This document shows, one piece after another, positions 12,206-24,309 of a stretch of 64,000 nucleotides of DNA (position 1 is its first letter; every line of letters starts with the position of its first letter). The notes beneath the pieces are model-generated. The model searched no databases. It saw only the letters and a list, made by a program, of their open reading frames with translations, and was not told where the DNA came from. A program made the position numbers and the translations under genes. This DNA is from Colletes latitarsis (lineage: Eukaryota > Arthropoda > Insecta > Hymenoptera > Colletidae). The stretch spans positions 27,980,001 through 28,044,000 of the forward strand of contig NC_135136.1 in the NCBI RefSeq assembly GCF_051014445.1. Reading direction: 5' to 3'.

Positions 12206-13984
12206 AAATCCAATTTTATCATTCTCGCGAGTGTCAACGCAACAGTAACAAAGACGAACGATTTTGGATTTAATCAGATCAAGAATGGAGGCAGGTATTT
12301 TGGCATTGGAAAGTCGCAAGTCAGTTTTAGGATTCTTTATAATCCAAATAACAATTTATCTCGACAAAGTGTTATTCGTTATCTAGATGAAAATGTACAT
12401 AACCCTGAGAATAAGTGGCATCCTTTTCGTCAACCATTATAAAATAAGGTATAATAACTAAAGTGTTATTAGCTGAGTCTATTTTCATGGTGTCTGAATA
12501 TTGAGAGCTTTTCTTTTGATCGTACGTGGTGAATCATTTCGAAAATCATACGTCTACAGAAATCAGGTTACGAACCTTAACGTTATAGATTTTTCCCAAT
12601 TTAGATTGTGATTTTGAATTGTAATTCTAGGTAAAATAAATTACCGTTACCACCAGAGTATCGCCATAAACAGCTAATTACATAAGGCAAATGAGCATTA
12701 GAAACAAACCAACGACGAAGGTCTCCACCTGGAAGTCAGACATTGACCGTTGTCCATAATCTACGTTCACCATCTCTCACGAAATCGAGTTTCTCCAAGA
12801 TATTTTTACATTCCCACTTCTATCATACTAATTATAATTAATCACAGTCGAATATAGTAACTTGCGTGTCCTCCTGCAAGCTTTCCAAGAAAAAGACGAG
12901 CAGTCTTGTTTCGAGTGTTGTACCGAAAACCTAAAGGAAAACAAACAATTCCTCCAGGATTAGCCGAGCTTATCCTGTTACCAACAAGTCGTATCTTTGG
13001 CCAATAAATCGAAACTCCAGAGTCTCCTGAGAGATTTTGCAATCTACCAACTCGTCGCAGTCCAAGTTCGCGATCCACACGGATCGACGCGTAAAATGGC
13101 GAACGCGCAAGAATTCTCGCGACCCAGGGAGATAAATTTTAATGAAAAATGCACCCCATGCATCGCATACCGCTTTCACCTCGATACGATTGTCGGACTC
13201 TTCCGATCCTCGCGAGATCCAGTTTTGTCCCGCAGCGAGTCAGCAGAGAAGTAACAAAGCGGACATGGCGCGTTCACGTGTGTCTGCACGTGAATCTGCA
13301 GGTGCAGGTTGTGTCTAATGCAGTCAAGCGAGGACTGCGGGGAGTTGCAAGAGACAGCGAGACTGCGGGGGTTGAGTGAAACCGGGTTCGTGGGACAAGG
13401 GATGGTCGTCCTGCAGTTAGGTGGCTTCTCCCTGTCGATGGGTATTGTCGGTGCATTGACTTATCGACCAGGGTAGGAAGCATGGCTCTGTCCTACGATG
13501 GATTGCGGTTACGTCTGTTGTTCCGGTAACGAGGGTCCCCTTCCCTTTGCGCTTGCCCCCTCGGTGCACCGTGGGCCTGTCCGTCTTTGTCGTTTGAACG
13601 CGTCTAGCGAGGCTCCAATACACGTCATTACTTGTCAACTACGGGATACCGCCGATGTCTCTGATAAGGAGCAGGAGCTTAGGCGGAGAAAACTTGACAA
13701 GCTCCTCGAGACACATTCGATCCGGTGATCTCTTCCTATGATGAGCCCCGTTCTCCAATTTGCGGCATGTCCCGTTCCCGGGATGCATTTCGATGCCCCG
13801 CCGTCTTACGCTAATGCATTCCTAGATATTTTGACATTCGCGTCGCGTAACTCATGTACGGATGTAGATGATATAATCTCGCGTGTGTGTTATTAACCCA
13901 ACAATGGGACGAAATGTAAATGGGAGGACTTTAAGAAAACAGGCTCTGGATATTGGGGAATTCAATATAACTCCGTGTGTGAGA
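12206..13984. other. No gene recognised; GC-rich island at about 12860-13830
   Basis: Overlapping open frames on both strands. The stretch 13640-13725 (+) reads as a charged helix-like segment (DKEQELRRRKLDKLL), which could be a scrap of a coding sequence or retroelement, but there is no second motif to support it. The 5' portion (12206-12860) is AT-rich. 'atgaaaatgtacataaccctg' style wording at about 12385-12410 gives a short open stretch without a recognisable domain. Confidence 0.35.
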
Positions 13985-15690
13985 CTAACAAATTTGATAA
14001 TAGTCGATATACTCGTGGAATAGACGATGAAATGCTCTTTAAAACGCGTGTTCATTCAAGTCGATTGCGTAATTAGTTTTAAAGATAGATGGTTCGAAGC
14101 GTTTGTTTACTTTTCATTGTTTACGTCGTGAGGTCAATGAACTTCTTAGAAATTGTTCGCGCTCGAATATGCGTGGCCAAGATTGAAATGAATACTGATA
14201 ATATGATTTTGTGATTTCGTGGAAACTTTATTTAACAACGAATGGAATGTATTTAACTTGTTACTATAAGCGCGTGAATATAGGAAGGACTGTTCCTCCC
14301 GTTCGACTTACAAGATGCATTCCATTACAAAGGTTGGCTCTTCACGATCAAAACGTTGTCGCGTGTTTACGAGAAGAGGTGATTGCTCTACCAGTAGACA
14401 AATTAAGAGTCCCGATTGTGTCCGGAGTTCGTTTCCTCCTCAGCTTAGATCCCCTTCAACATGGTTATCTTAGGGGTGTTCGCAGATTCGACCATGGAAT
14501 CGTATGATCTATCGATTGACCATTGACTTGAGAAAGGAGGACCCATTTTCCTGCCCCATTTCAGCCGAAAACTCTGCCCTCACACCCGCTGACGGAGGAA
14601 AATCCCAGGCCACCCTAGCGAGGATGTTCGAGGTTTCCTTCCCAAGTCGAAGGCCGCGTTAATTTACTGAAGAAGTCGGCGATGGGCATTGTCATCGGTG
14701 CCTATATTTGGTCCGGGCCACGATATAGCGAGGTCGTAAACTCGAGTAGGTGTCAAAGTTTACACGTTTCAACTCCCGGAACAAGTAAATTGACAGAAAT
14801 ACGAGCAGATAAAGGCCTTAGATGGTTGAAGGGCCGTATGAAGAAATGTTTTATCTAGTGCTGCCATTTTTAGAAAGCCAGTTTTAGAGGTATCGTAACA
14901 GGTAAAGGTCTTACTCGAGTCTTTAATATCTTAATTTACTTGCTTATAATATATGCATGTAGAAAATGAAGAAGGTAGTGCAGTTACGGGCACAGAAAGA
15001 AATTCGGAAAGACACTCTCAAGCAAGATGTCATGTATAGCCCTAAGTGCCGCAGCAGTAGTCGGTCCTAACCCTCAAGAGTTTAGTTTACGACCTCGCTA
15101 TATCGTGGCCCGAACTATACCACTCGCGGAACAATACAGCCCTTCGCTGGTCAACTCTGGTGTAGCCTGTTCATTTAGACAAAGTTCTTTCCTTTTTGAC
15201 TATAAAATTTGCCAGATGTGAGAGACTCGAAGACCTTCGCAACGTAGTACCAATCCCGCATCTGGCAACATAAAGCACCGGAAAAAACCCCGAGTTGGCC
15301 TGCGGAATATGCGTGGTTGTTTCCCGAACACAACTACTGCAGCCTTGGCAAGGTTGTTGACCGCACGTGCTCGTAGTAAATAGTAAATACTACGTCATTC
15401 GGTCACGGTTGTCGCGACGCGCGTGCGAGAGCGTTAAAAAGAAACAGAGATAGTAGAATTAAGAAAATTATCCCTTCATTTAAATTACGATATCTTCAAA
15501 ATGGGAAGTCTAATCCATATAAAACAAAAACCATTTTAAAGGGAAAGCTTTATCGCTTCTAATAATGGCTCGGTTATGCAGAAAACATGAGTGGTCTCGG
15601 AACTGAACGCCTGTAAAATTGTATTATTTTTAATACGCGTTGTTAGACTGTTCTAAGACGGATAGAAAGATAGTGGAATTTTAATTGTCC
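13985..15690 (-). mobile_element. Family B element, decayed copy split by an insertion
   Basis: Two blocks match the copies at 3451-4759 and 62546-64000. Block 13985-14176 shares 'gatgaaatgctctttaaaacg', 'gcgtaattagtt' and 'ggttcgaagcgtttgtttac'. Block 15305-15690 shares 'ttgttgaccgcacgtgct', 'ttacgatatcttcaaaatggg' and 'ttttaatacgcgttgtta'. The blocks are in the same orientation as the copy at 3451, and about 1.13 kb of unrelated DNA lies between them. Both outer termini are eroded and no TTAA pair could be assigned. Confidence 0.7.
14177..15304. mobile_element. 1.13-kb insertion in family B, 12-bp direct repeats
   Basis: GAATATGCGTGG occurs at 14165-14176 and again at 15305-15316, exactly where the family B match stops and resumes, as expected for a 12-bp target duplication. 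A perfect 29-bp inverted repeat lies inside: 14714-14742 (CGGGCCACGATATAGC onward) and 15084-15112. No TIRs are seen at the insert ends, no poly(A) tail and no protein domain. The open frames at 14211-14507 and 15027-15221 (+) are unrecognised. The length and the direct repeats would suit a retroposed or otherwise non-TIR insertion; the class is unknown. Confidence 0.55.
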
Positions 15691-15944
15691 CCATAACCCT
15701 ATTTAGACACTCTGGGACCTTCAGAATCAGTCAATTTCTCAACCTCTTGCATCACAATTTAATTTGAGTGCGTACCATAGCCCAACACTGCATTTGTAAT
15801 ACAGAGACACGCGTTTAATCTGTTTTTGGTAATCGAAAACAACTGTGGGAAATGTATTTTATAAATTAATTCTTTTAAAGATATCGAATATAAAGCAATA
15901 ATACGGAACGCGGTAAAGCTGTCAATGACAATGAGGTTGATATA

Positions 15945-16451
15945 CAGGGTGTTCGGCCACCCCTGGGAAAAATTTTAACGGGAGATTCTAGAGACCAAAA
16001 TAAAACGAAAATCAACAATATCAATATGTTGATTGAGACTTCATTAAAAAGTTATTAAAAAATTACAAATCGCTCTGGGAAAATTAGTTTCGGTTGCGGG
16101 GGTCAATTACAATCATTTTTGGTGAATAGACACATGCCCGAAATTCTACCCACTTTCGAGAAAAAAATTCGAGTATGCGCTGAAATTTTTCGGCGAAATT
16201 AAAAAATTTCAAATCGTTCTAAAAAAATTATTTTTGATTGCAGGGGTGAATTACAATTATGTTTGGTGAATAGACATACCCCCGAAATCCTGCGCATTTT
16301 CCAGAAAAAAAATTCACTTCGGGCGGAACTTCAAACTTTAATAACTTTTTAACGAAGCCTCCATCAACAAATTAGTATTTTTGATTTTCGTCTTATTTTG
16401 GCCTCTAAAATCTCTCATTAAAATTTTTCCCTGGGGTGACCGAACACTCCG
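15945..16451 (+). mobile_element. Family A MITE, complete (507 bp)
   Basis: Starts CAGGGTGTTCGGCCACCC after TA (15943-15944); ends CGAACACTCCG before TA (16452-16453). It has arms of about 110 bp with inverted identity, and two tandem modules whose starts ('caaatcg(c/t)tct') lie at 16066 and 16210, fixing the period at 144 bp. It is non-coding. This is the simplest complete layout: arm, two modules, arm. Confidence 0.9.
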
Positions 16452-16453
16452 TA

Positions 16454-18420
16454 TATTATAGAGAATATAATTTTAGGTAACCTTTTCCTTGATAACTGAT
16501 ATTGTACTGTGAGATCCTCTAAATTACTTAACTGCACAGAATTTACCGAACTTATTTACAAACATTGAAGACACTACATATAATCGTATCTTAATGGCCA
16601 ATGCGTGTAACACAGAGCGAATTTTCAAACTTGATTATTTCGAAAACTAAGCCAAAATAAAAAAAATGTTATTCTCTTTATTTCTCTTATTTTTCCATAA
16701 GAAAATCCGCTCGCTTATACATGTTTATTGGAAATAGGTGGTGGAATAAAAACAATTTGTTCGAAATTTCTTTTAACTAAGCTTTAATATTATTTGAATC
16801 ACTTGGAAGGCACGTCTGCAGAGTTTGAAAAAAATATCCAGAATGAAAAGAATTGGTCCTACACTTTGTCTAAACAATCCAAGGAAGAGACACAGTTGCA
16901 CCCTCTTGACTTGTATCTCGAAACCCGAAACGCAACACACGCGTCGATGGTTTTTGTCAAGGAAAGAAAATTTTCTCTTTTAGAAGAGACAAACCAACAA
17001 TGTTATTCGGGAACACCTTGTATAAATGATAATTTTATATCATTATGAAAATGGTTTTTAACCCATGGAATACACTCTGGAAGGCGCTGTTATAGATTGT
17101 AATTATATCTATTGTATAATACTTAAACAGGACTCGTATTTACATGTTCTTCTGAGAAGTTTACTGTTCAAATATATCAACAAGAAGAGAACCGATATCT
17201 ACTAGAGTCCTATAATTTTTATTGTCTACGTAAAGTTTGCAGTAGAAAAAAATCAACAAACATTTCTGCAACATCCATATAACACTGTTTATTTCTTCTT
17301 TTCTTGGTTCAGCGTTTGCATTGTCGTCTCACGGTCTAATTACTCGCTACTATCCGTCTCTGTCATCCAGGTCTCCTTAGCAGGGGTTCAAACACGCGTC
17401 ATTACCAGCTGTCAACGATGGAATACGTCTGATATATCCAACAGAGAGAATGATGTATGCAGAACGGAAACACGGTGAATTTCAGAAGAGCCGCTCTGAC
17501 AATATTCTGTAAATAAGACAGTACGCGTGAGATAATGGATGTCATTGGCACGTAATAGATGTGAAACCATTCGTGATGGCGTACTACGATTCGATATCGC
17601 AGTACATGATCCGTAATAATCTCTTGACTGATCTTCGACAATGAAAGTCCAACTTTACGAGCAAATGCGTTCGATCCCTCACACAAGGTCCTTGAAACAA
17701 CGATCGTAAATGATCGATGAAGTTCTATTCGTCCAGCGATAGGTTGCGAAAAGTAATGAGAAGTAAGAATGTCAATAAACAGATATTCTCGATAAATATC
17801 TAACTTGATACAACAAAGGCCGAGATATGGATTGCGAGTACATTTAAACAAATATAAGCGATATTGAAACGTTGAAATCAATAGACTGATCTTTTTTAAA
17901 ATAAAAGAAAGACTATAGTTCAATAGAAATTCCATGCTATTTTGTCCTCCGATTAATTTATACGATAAATCTTCTAATAACTTACTCAATAAATGTTTTT
18001 GTAAAATTATATTGGTCCCCTTTAGGAAAAAGTTATACATAAGTATAACTACAATATAATGATGCAGACAGAATGGTAATACTGCATACAAAAAAGTCAA
18101 TAAGAAAGGTAAGTACGAGATACAACATCCGCATCGTGAGAATCACGCTTTTCTTGAATTTTTCTTCGTTTTCTCCATTTTCCCTCTTTATAACTGCCCT
18201 ATTTCTGTTTCTTAGTGGCTTTGCTTTTTGCAATATTGATATTCTTCCTATACTTTTTACAATTTTTATCATATTTATATTATTCATTTTATAGAATTCA
18301 CATACTATCTGTTCCCTGAAAGGAAAATTTATCATTCAAAGTGGGAGTTTTCTCTTTCTTTTCTGTACACCCATCGAGAACCATCTCGAAGACTAATAAA
18401 TATCGAATTTTCAAACTTTT
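16454..18420. other. AT-rich, no gene recognised; one 232-codon minus-strand frame
   Basis: A TE-like terminus, GGGAACACCTTGTATA, lies at 17009-17024 without a partner. The minus-strand frame 17402-18100 is unusually long for AT-rich DNA and predicts a hydrophobic, Leu/Ile/Tyr-rich product with several possible membrane stretches (for example residues 1-25). I see no domain or family signature, and it could be chance or a decayed membrane-protein gene such as a chemoreceptor. The opposite strand at 18073-18294 is also hydrophobic and low-complexity. Confidence 0.3.
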
Positions 18421-21119
18421 CCGAGTTTTCTCGATGTAAAATATTTCCGACAGTTCGAAGAAATGGCGTTCAAAAATTGTAACAACACCCTATTAAAGTG
18501 AATTTCTCGACGGCGTGGCGCGATCTCAGATAAGACCGGGAAAGCTTCTTCGTTTTTCCCTGTTCCGTAATCTTTCCCGTGGACCGTCCGTCGACGAATG
18601 GCAAACGTACACGAATGAAAGACCCTGGGATTCTGTGATCGGAATCGGCAGGCGCCGAGATGACGACCACGAGGAAATCGCGGGGAAAGAAGAAACTCCG
18701 AAGAAAGAACGGCGATATCGATGGAAAGAAAGTCTCGACCATTTGTGCGACGACGACAGCGGGAAATGAGAAATAGCGAACGAAGGGAAGAAGTCCCTAT
18801 CTACGTACCCCTCTACGTGCAGTCTTCCCTTACGACGCTAACTACAACCTCGGAGTACCTCGACGACGGACCAAAGAGATCCTATCGCGTATGAAACGTC
18901 CGTAATAGTGCCCACTGTTAAACCGAGACCATTCGAGGTCCTCCGTGAGAGGAAAAATTAAATCAGCATCCAGCCAGACAGATTCTTTTTACGAGTCGAA
19001 AGTGTCGATGGAAAAGATCCTAGCCCGTGGCGGAGCTGTTAGCTCGATGACCATCGATGCTTGTGGAAATTGAACGGCGTAGTTAGTTCCCAGGATTTCA
19101 TTCTTCCGCGAAGATTCGATTATTTTCCCCCCTTTCGATGTATTTTCGAATATTACGTTCTACAAATTTCCCAAGAAATTGTTCGCCGATTCTAGTTCTC
19201 GTTTCTTCGATCGTTCAGTAATCTTTTATACTCTTATCGTCGGTCCGTAGACTATCGATAATGTAATAAGATTTCCCACTGCAATTTCTGCGAAATAAAA
19301 TCCGAAACTTTGTCACGGATGTTGATTATATTTTCACTAGGTTTAACTGGACAATGTTAAATATAACGTATCTCAATTTTTTCGGAAATTTATTGGTATC
19401 GATGCTCCATATCAAGAAGTCAATCATTTTACGAATTTCTGGTAAACCTAACAAAGTAAACGATTAAGTTACATTCGAGGAAAATACGTATACATAGGTA
19501 TATATAAAATATTAATATAATATTCCTGCAACTAAATATCTAACAAACTAAATAATTAAATTGAATTCGAGGAAAGTATGTATAAATACACACAAAATAT
19601 TAATTATCCAGAGTGGCCATCTTCTTGTATTTTTATCTGCTATTAAATGTTTCCACCAGTGCAATTATTTCAAAATTTGCAAATAATAAAGATTTTGATA
19701 GTTAATAGTTATACTTCACGCGTTTGTTTATTCCTAGAGAAGTTATTCTATGATGCGGTAAGGTCGACATCGCGCGTCGATCAAAGAGCTGTCACTAAAA
19801 TGCAGAAAGATTTCTCATTCGTTCGACTATCTGATGCCTGAACATTGAGTTTAACCCTGTACCTTGGCTCGCCGTTTCCACGATACGGATTAAATTCCGT
19901 CGAGATCGTGAATTACCGAATACATACCGACAAATACAACGACATTGTTTTTAAACGCGAGGGATGTAAAAATGACGCAAAAGGGCTGTGACTGAGGAAA
20001 TCGGTAATTGTAATACATCTTAGATTCCCCGTGGCGGTGTACGGGAAACGAAAAAGTTTCTCGAGTGTCGCGCACCGGAAGCATCTATCCTCGGAGATTT
20101 CATGATTTATCTATCGAACAGAGGTGTCGCTAGTTCGACGAATTCCTCCTTTTCGGAATTGTGTTCGATTCGTTTTCCATTTTATCGGCGATATTTCAAC
20201 TTTATCTACTATGAACGGTACACTCGATTGCGCGTTTGAAAGCAGAATCAGACAAAATTTCATTCGAATAGTAGACGATAAATAAATCTAATCTATAACG
20301 ATTTTCGATTTAACGACGTTTATTCGATCAAACAGTTAAACTTTTATTTCTCCATTATATAATACTTCATTCTATATGTAATAGAATTATAATAGAGGCC
20401 TTTGATCGCCCTATACGCGGTCCGCATAGACACTGCACTGCGTTGCAGATTTTTTTGTTTAACTGTAAACGATGCAGCGTAGCTGCTTAAAAAGTAACAT
20501 TGTGGCGACACTTGTACGAATAACGCGAACTCTTTTTACCCAGAGTCCTACATATATTTGAAATTTGTATTTTTATTCACAGAAATGATGAACAATCCAT
20601 CTTTTATTCCTTTCTCGAAACTTTTAATCTAGGTAAGAATTTTAATGCTTTACAAGCATTATTGCAATATTAACTTGCTAGTACTTAAATTCAAGTAACA
20701 AGTTATTAACAATTTCTTTGCTATCTGATGAAACATAATTTTCTGAACAACTTAACAAAATCTTAGGAACATTTAAATTAAACGTAGCGAAAAAGAGTGT
20801 TGCAACGCGAAACATGTTCTTTCTATTATTACAAGAGCAATTCGGTGTTTACATTAATGCTATAAGCCATTAGCGTAAATGGTTTTAGCGTTCCGTTAAT
20901 GTAAATGGAATATCACAACGGCCGTCATGAAGGGCACGTTCGAGCGACCGCGCAACCTGATTTTGACCATCGGGCAAGGGTTTTTTCCCCGCTACCTGGA
21001 ACGCGCGGTCCACCCTCTCAATCGCAAAATGCAAGAAGTACCAGCGCACCAATACTGAACGGAAAAGATTCTGATTGGCAGCGGTTGGCTTCTTGCACTA
21101 TCATATAAGACACAACATT
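18421..21119. other. No gene recognised; GC-rich island at about 18490-19080
   Basis: The island is open on both strands (18470-18742 minus, 18515-18769 plus) without domains. An imperfect tandem duplication of about 93 bp lies at 19448-19640: 'ctaacaaa(g/c)taaa' to 'attcgaggaaa(a/g)ta(c/t)gtat', followed by 'gtggccatctt'. A related piece recurs at 46695-46740. Less AT-rich sequence at 20900-21080 precedes a reverse transcriptase scrap. Confidence 0.35.
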
Positions 21120-21203
21120 GTATATACAAAATACCGCTCGGTGGTCCTAGTTCTGCTTAACTTCCAAAAGGCCTTCGACGCCGTCTGGCACAATGGCCTA
21201 CTT
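21120..21203 (+). pseudogene. Non-LTR retrotransposon reverse transcriptase fragment
   Basis: The plus-strand frame reads SVVLVLLNFQKAFDAVWHNG, followed by LL, at 21138-21203. This is motif A of a LINE-type (Jockey/R1-like) reverse transcriptase, whose usual form is hydrophobic-LD-x-x-KAFD-x-VWH-x-x-LL. Here the first Asp of the motif, the metal-binding residue, is Asn. The frame runs into a stop about eight codons later, and a family A element begins at 21234, so only this scrap survives. No upstream or downstream reverse transcriptase motif was found in the 200 bases before it. Confidence 0.7.
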
Positions 21204-21233
21204 AACACTAGAACAACCGACGATTGACGTCTA

Positions 21234-22279
21234 CACGGTGTTCGGCCACCCCTGGGAATAATTTTAATGGGGGATTCTAGAGGCCAAAATAAGACGAAAA
21301 TCAAGAATACCAATATGTTGACGGAGGCTTCGTTAAAAAGTTATTAACAATTAAATTCAAAACTTTCAAATCGTTCTGGAAAAATTATTTTCGGTTGCGG
21401 GGTCAATTACAATCACTTTTGGTGAATACACATACTTCCGAAATCCTATCCACTTTCGAGAAAAAAATTCGAGTAAGTGCTGAAAGTTTTGGGTGAAAAA
21501 AAGACTTTCGAATCGTCTTGGAAAAATTATTTTTAGTAGCAGGGGTCAATTGCAAGCATTTTTGGTCAACAGACATACCCTCGAAATCCTACTCAGTTTC
21601 GAGAAAAAAATTCATTACCGAAAATTTCATGCCTGACCATAGCGTTGATATGTTTCACTGAAATTTCATGCATATCTTTAAAACATCATAACTTCTGAAC
21701 GGATTGGACGATTTTAATGTTTAAAAAAGCAAACTACGCGTATTTTGGTGGAGAATATGTAGAAATCGCAAAAATATTCGAAAAGTTGATCCTTGACCCC
21801 GCAAAATGAGAAAAACGCCATAAAAATGGTCCAATTTTCAAACAGCCATAACTCCTACAATTGTGAATATATTTCAATGAAACTTTTTTCTGAAGTAGAG
21901 CTCATAGGTATTTACAAAAAAGTATTAGACAACTTTTCTGTAGGGCGTCAAACAAAATTACTAAAAATGAAAAAGGAATTTTTAAAAAAAATCGACAGGG
22001 GGTAGGTGACTAAATTTTTCGACGAAAAAAAAAATTTTTAATTAATTCTGAAAAAATTATTTTTGGTTGAGGGGGTCAATTACAATCATTTTTGGTGAAT
22101 AGACATACCCTCGAAATCTTGCGTATTTTCGAGAAAAAAATTCAGTACGGTCGGAACTTTGAACGTTAATAACTGTTTAACGAAGCCTCCATCAACAAAT
22201 TCGTATTCTTTATTTTCGTCTTATTTTGGCCTTTAAAATCCTCCATTAAAATTTTTCCCAGGGGTGGTCGAACACCCTG
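21234..22279 (+). mobile_element. Family A MITE, long form (1046 bp)
   Basis: Starts CACGGTGTTCGGCCACCC after TA (21232-21233); ends GAACACCCTG before TA (22280-22281). Layout: left arm; two 144-bp modules; a central unique module at about 21640-22010 containing 'cataacttctgaacggattg' and 'ccataactcctacaattgtg'; one further module; right arm. The same central module is present at about 26930-27260 and 49930-50295. There is no long open frame apart from a 70-codon stretch of low-complexity sequence, so it is non-autonomous. Confidence 0.9.
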
Positions 22280-22439
22280 TATACCTACTTCTACCGGAGA
22301 AGTCACAATGACTTGTTTCTTAAATTAATAAGTCATTTACGAAAAGACATAGAAAATTACATAAAAACGGAAAAATTGCTATTTTATCAGCGAAAATTGA
22401 ATATAAACTGAATAATAATAGGAATATAATAACAATAAT

Positions 22440-24129
22440 TTAATAAATAATTACACATAAAACACAGACTCGTTTATGACATGTACCACAAATATTGTTC
22501 GTTTTATTATTAGTACAATATGCTATTTAAGACCGTTTACGTTCCATCGAAATATGCGTCTGGTTTGGTGACGGTGTACATGATGATATTTCTTCTACTT
22601 CAACTGAGGATTGACCGGTTAGTTTTTTGTAGTCACCTACAAGTATTTCATCTAACTGGAATAAGAAGTCTTTTTGGAAATATTTTCTCCTGTTGTTTTT
22701 TTATATAATATCCAAGCATTTATTCCGGCAAGATCTAATATATTGTAAAATACTTGTAATGGCCATCTTCGAGATCTAGCTTTTACAGTATATTTTCGGG
22801 CCATTTGATCCGTCATGTCTACGCCAAATTTGGTATTGTTATAAAATATCACTGTTTCAGGTAAACGTTTATCATCTTTTTCAATTTTAACCGACTTGTG
22901 TTTTGAGCTGAGTAATAATACTTTTTTATTGGGTTTACTTTTGTATATGGTCAGAATACAATTTTCTGTTTTATAAAGTATTGTCGAGAACCGAGGCATG
23001 TTGTCCTTTTTTGATTTTGCAGGTTTAGGTAATTCTCTCTTATTTTGTCTAATGGTGCCAACTAAGGAAGTTCTTTTGGTTATCAACTTTGTTGCTAATG
23101 GCAAACTTGTAAAGAAATTATCTGTTGTCACTGTTCTCCCGCAACCAATATATGGTTCCATAAGTTTTAAGACGACAAATTCACTCAAAAGTACGGATAA
23201 TCTCATTCCGTCTTTTCCTAAGTACGGAAATGCATTTACAAGATATTTAATTTTTACATCCGACGCCAACCAAATTTTTATACCAAACTTATTCGGTTTG
23301 TTTGGCATATACTGGGTAAATCTACATCTGGCTTTGGTCGGGAATAATTGTTCATCAACAGTAATGGAAGCTCCTGGTTTATAACACATTTGGCTATTTC
23401 CAATGAATTTATTCCCCACTTCTGAAACTAATGCAAATTTATCTGTTTGCAATCGTTGGATTCTTTCATTTTTTTTTATCAAAACGAATTAGCCGAAGAA
23501 TTTCGGCAAATTTATTCCTGCTCATTGTTTTAGAGAAAAATTCTGTACCCCATTTTTTGGACCATAAATATGAAAGTTTTAGGTTTTTTGCTTCGTATGC
23601 CCCACGGGCATATAAAATTGCTATAAATGCATTCAACTCTGCTAACGATAAAGTCCAGCCGTTATCCAGAATTCGACAGGCTTCTGCTTCGGTGCAAGCT
23701 TTTATATGTCTCGTAACCCTATTGCAGAGTATCAGAAAAAATGCTGTTCTTACACTGCCTTTCATGATATGCCGTTTCGCATATGCCGTTGGTTTTGACA
23801 TTTCTTTGAAAATGTTGTGCACTGGTAATCTTCCTGGTGTTGAGCCTTCTTGTTGTTTTTTCCACATAGTGCCGTCAACAGATATTTCAGTATCCTGATC
23901 GATTACACACATTTCAACGTCCTGATCACTTTCATTTTCAGAATTAGAGAAAGCTTGGACTCTTTTCCGTTTTCTACACAAACGTCGAAATTTTTCATTT
24001 TCACTGTTAGTATCGAGTGCCATTTTCACTGCCAACTAGATCACTTTCATCATACTCGGTATCAGAACAATTTTGCTCCAAATTATTTATTTCTTTTAGT
24101 AATTTACTGCTTCGTGAAAATTTTCCCAT
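22440..24129 (-). pseudogene. piggyBac-like transposase pseudogene (DDE_Tnp_1_7)
   Basis: Nearly full-length relic of a TTAA-specific cut-and-paste transposase. Reading from 24129 down: a start and acidic N-terminus (DTEYDESDLVGSEN) that stops at 24007-24009; a second frame from ATG at 24023 to 23466 with a basic stretch (RRLCRKRKRV) and the conserved N-terminal domain (WTLSLAELNAFIAI, EFFSKTMSRNKFAEILRLIR); then a 276-codon frame, 23482-22652, with the catalytic core. Its residues D43 (TVDEQLFP), D121 (TTDNFFTS) and D222/D225 (GVDMTDQMA) match the three conserved acidic positions. The frame break near 23469-23477 coincides with a run of nine T. Another shift near 22660-22690 leads to an acidic linker, an in-frame stop at 22527-22529, and a Cys-rich tail (CxxC-type pairs) ending at 22440-22442. 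The breaks mean no intact protein. Family A elements lie about 160-180 bp outside each end. No TTAA-bounded TIRs were identified. Confidence 0.93.
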
Positions 24130-24309
24130 AGTTACGAAGTAATATTATGGGTTCAAATATTTCTGTAGATCACGATACAATATAGAATTCCGATTTTCTA
24201 AAAGTATTACGGTACAAAATAACGTTTTCTCTGTAAGTATTTCTTTCAGACTAAATGTGAAACAGTTTGTGCGATGCAACAGCATCGAAAACAGAAGCAT
24301 ACCGATATA

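Noticed and set aside
13498..13728. 76-codon plus-strand frame with a charged helical end, considered as a retroelement scrap
   Set aside because: Only one short charged stretch and no second motif. Kept as a remark in the regional entry, not as a gene.
17375..17395. 'ggggttcaaacacgc' considered as a tRNA B box
   Set aside because: No A box at a suitable distance and no acceptor stem pairing could be found.
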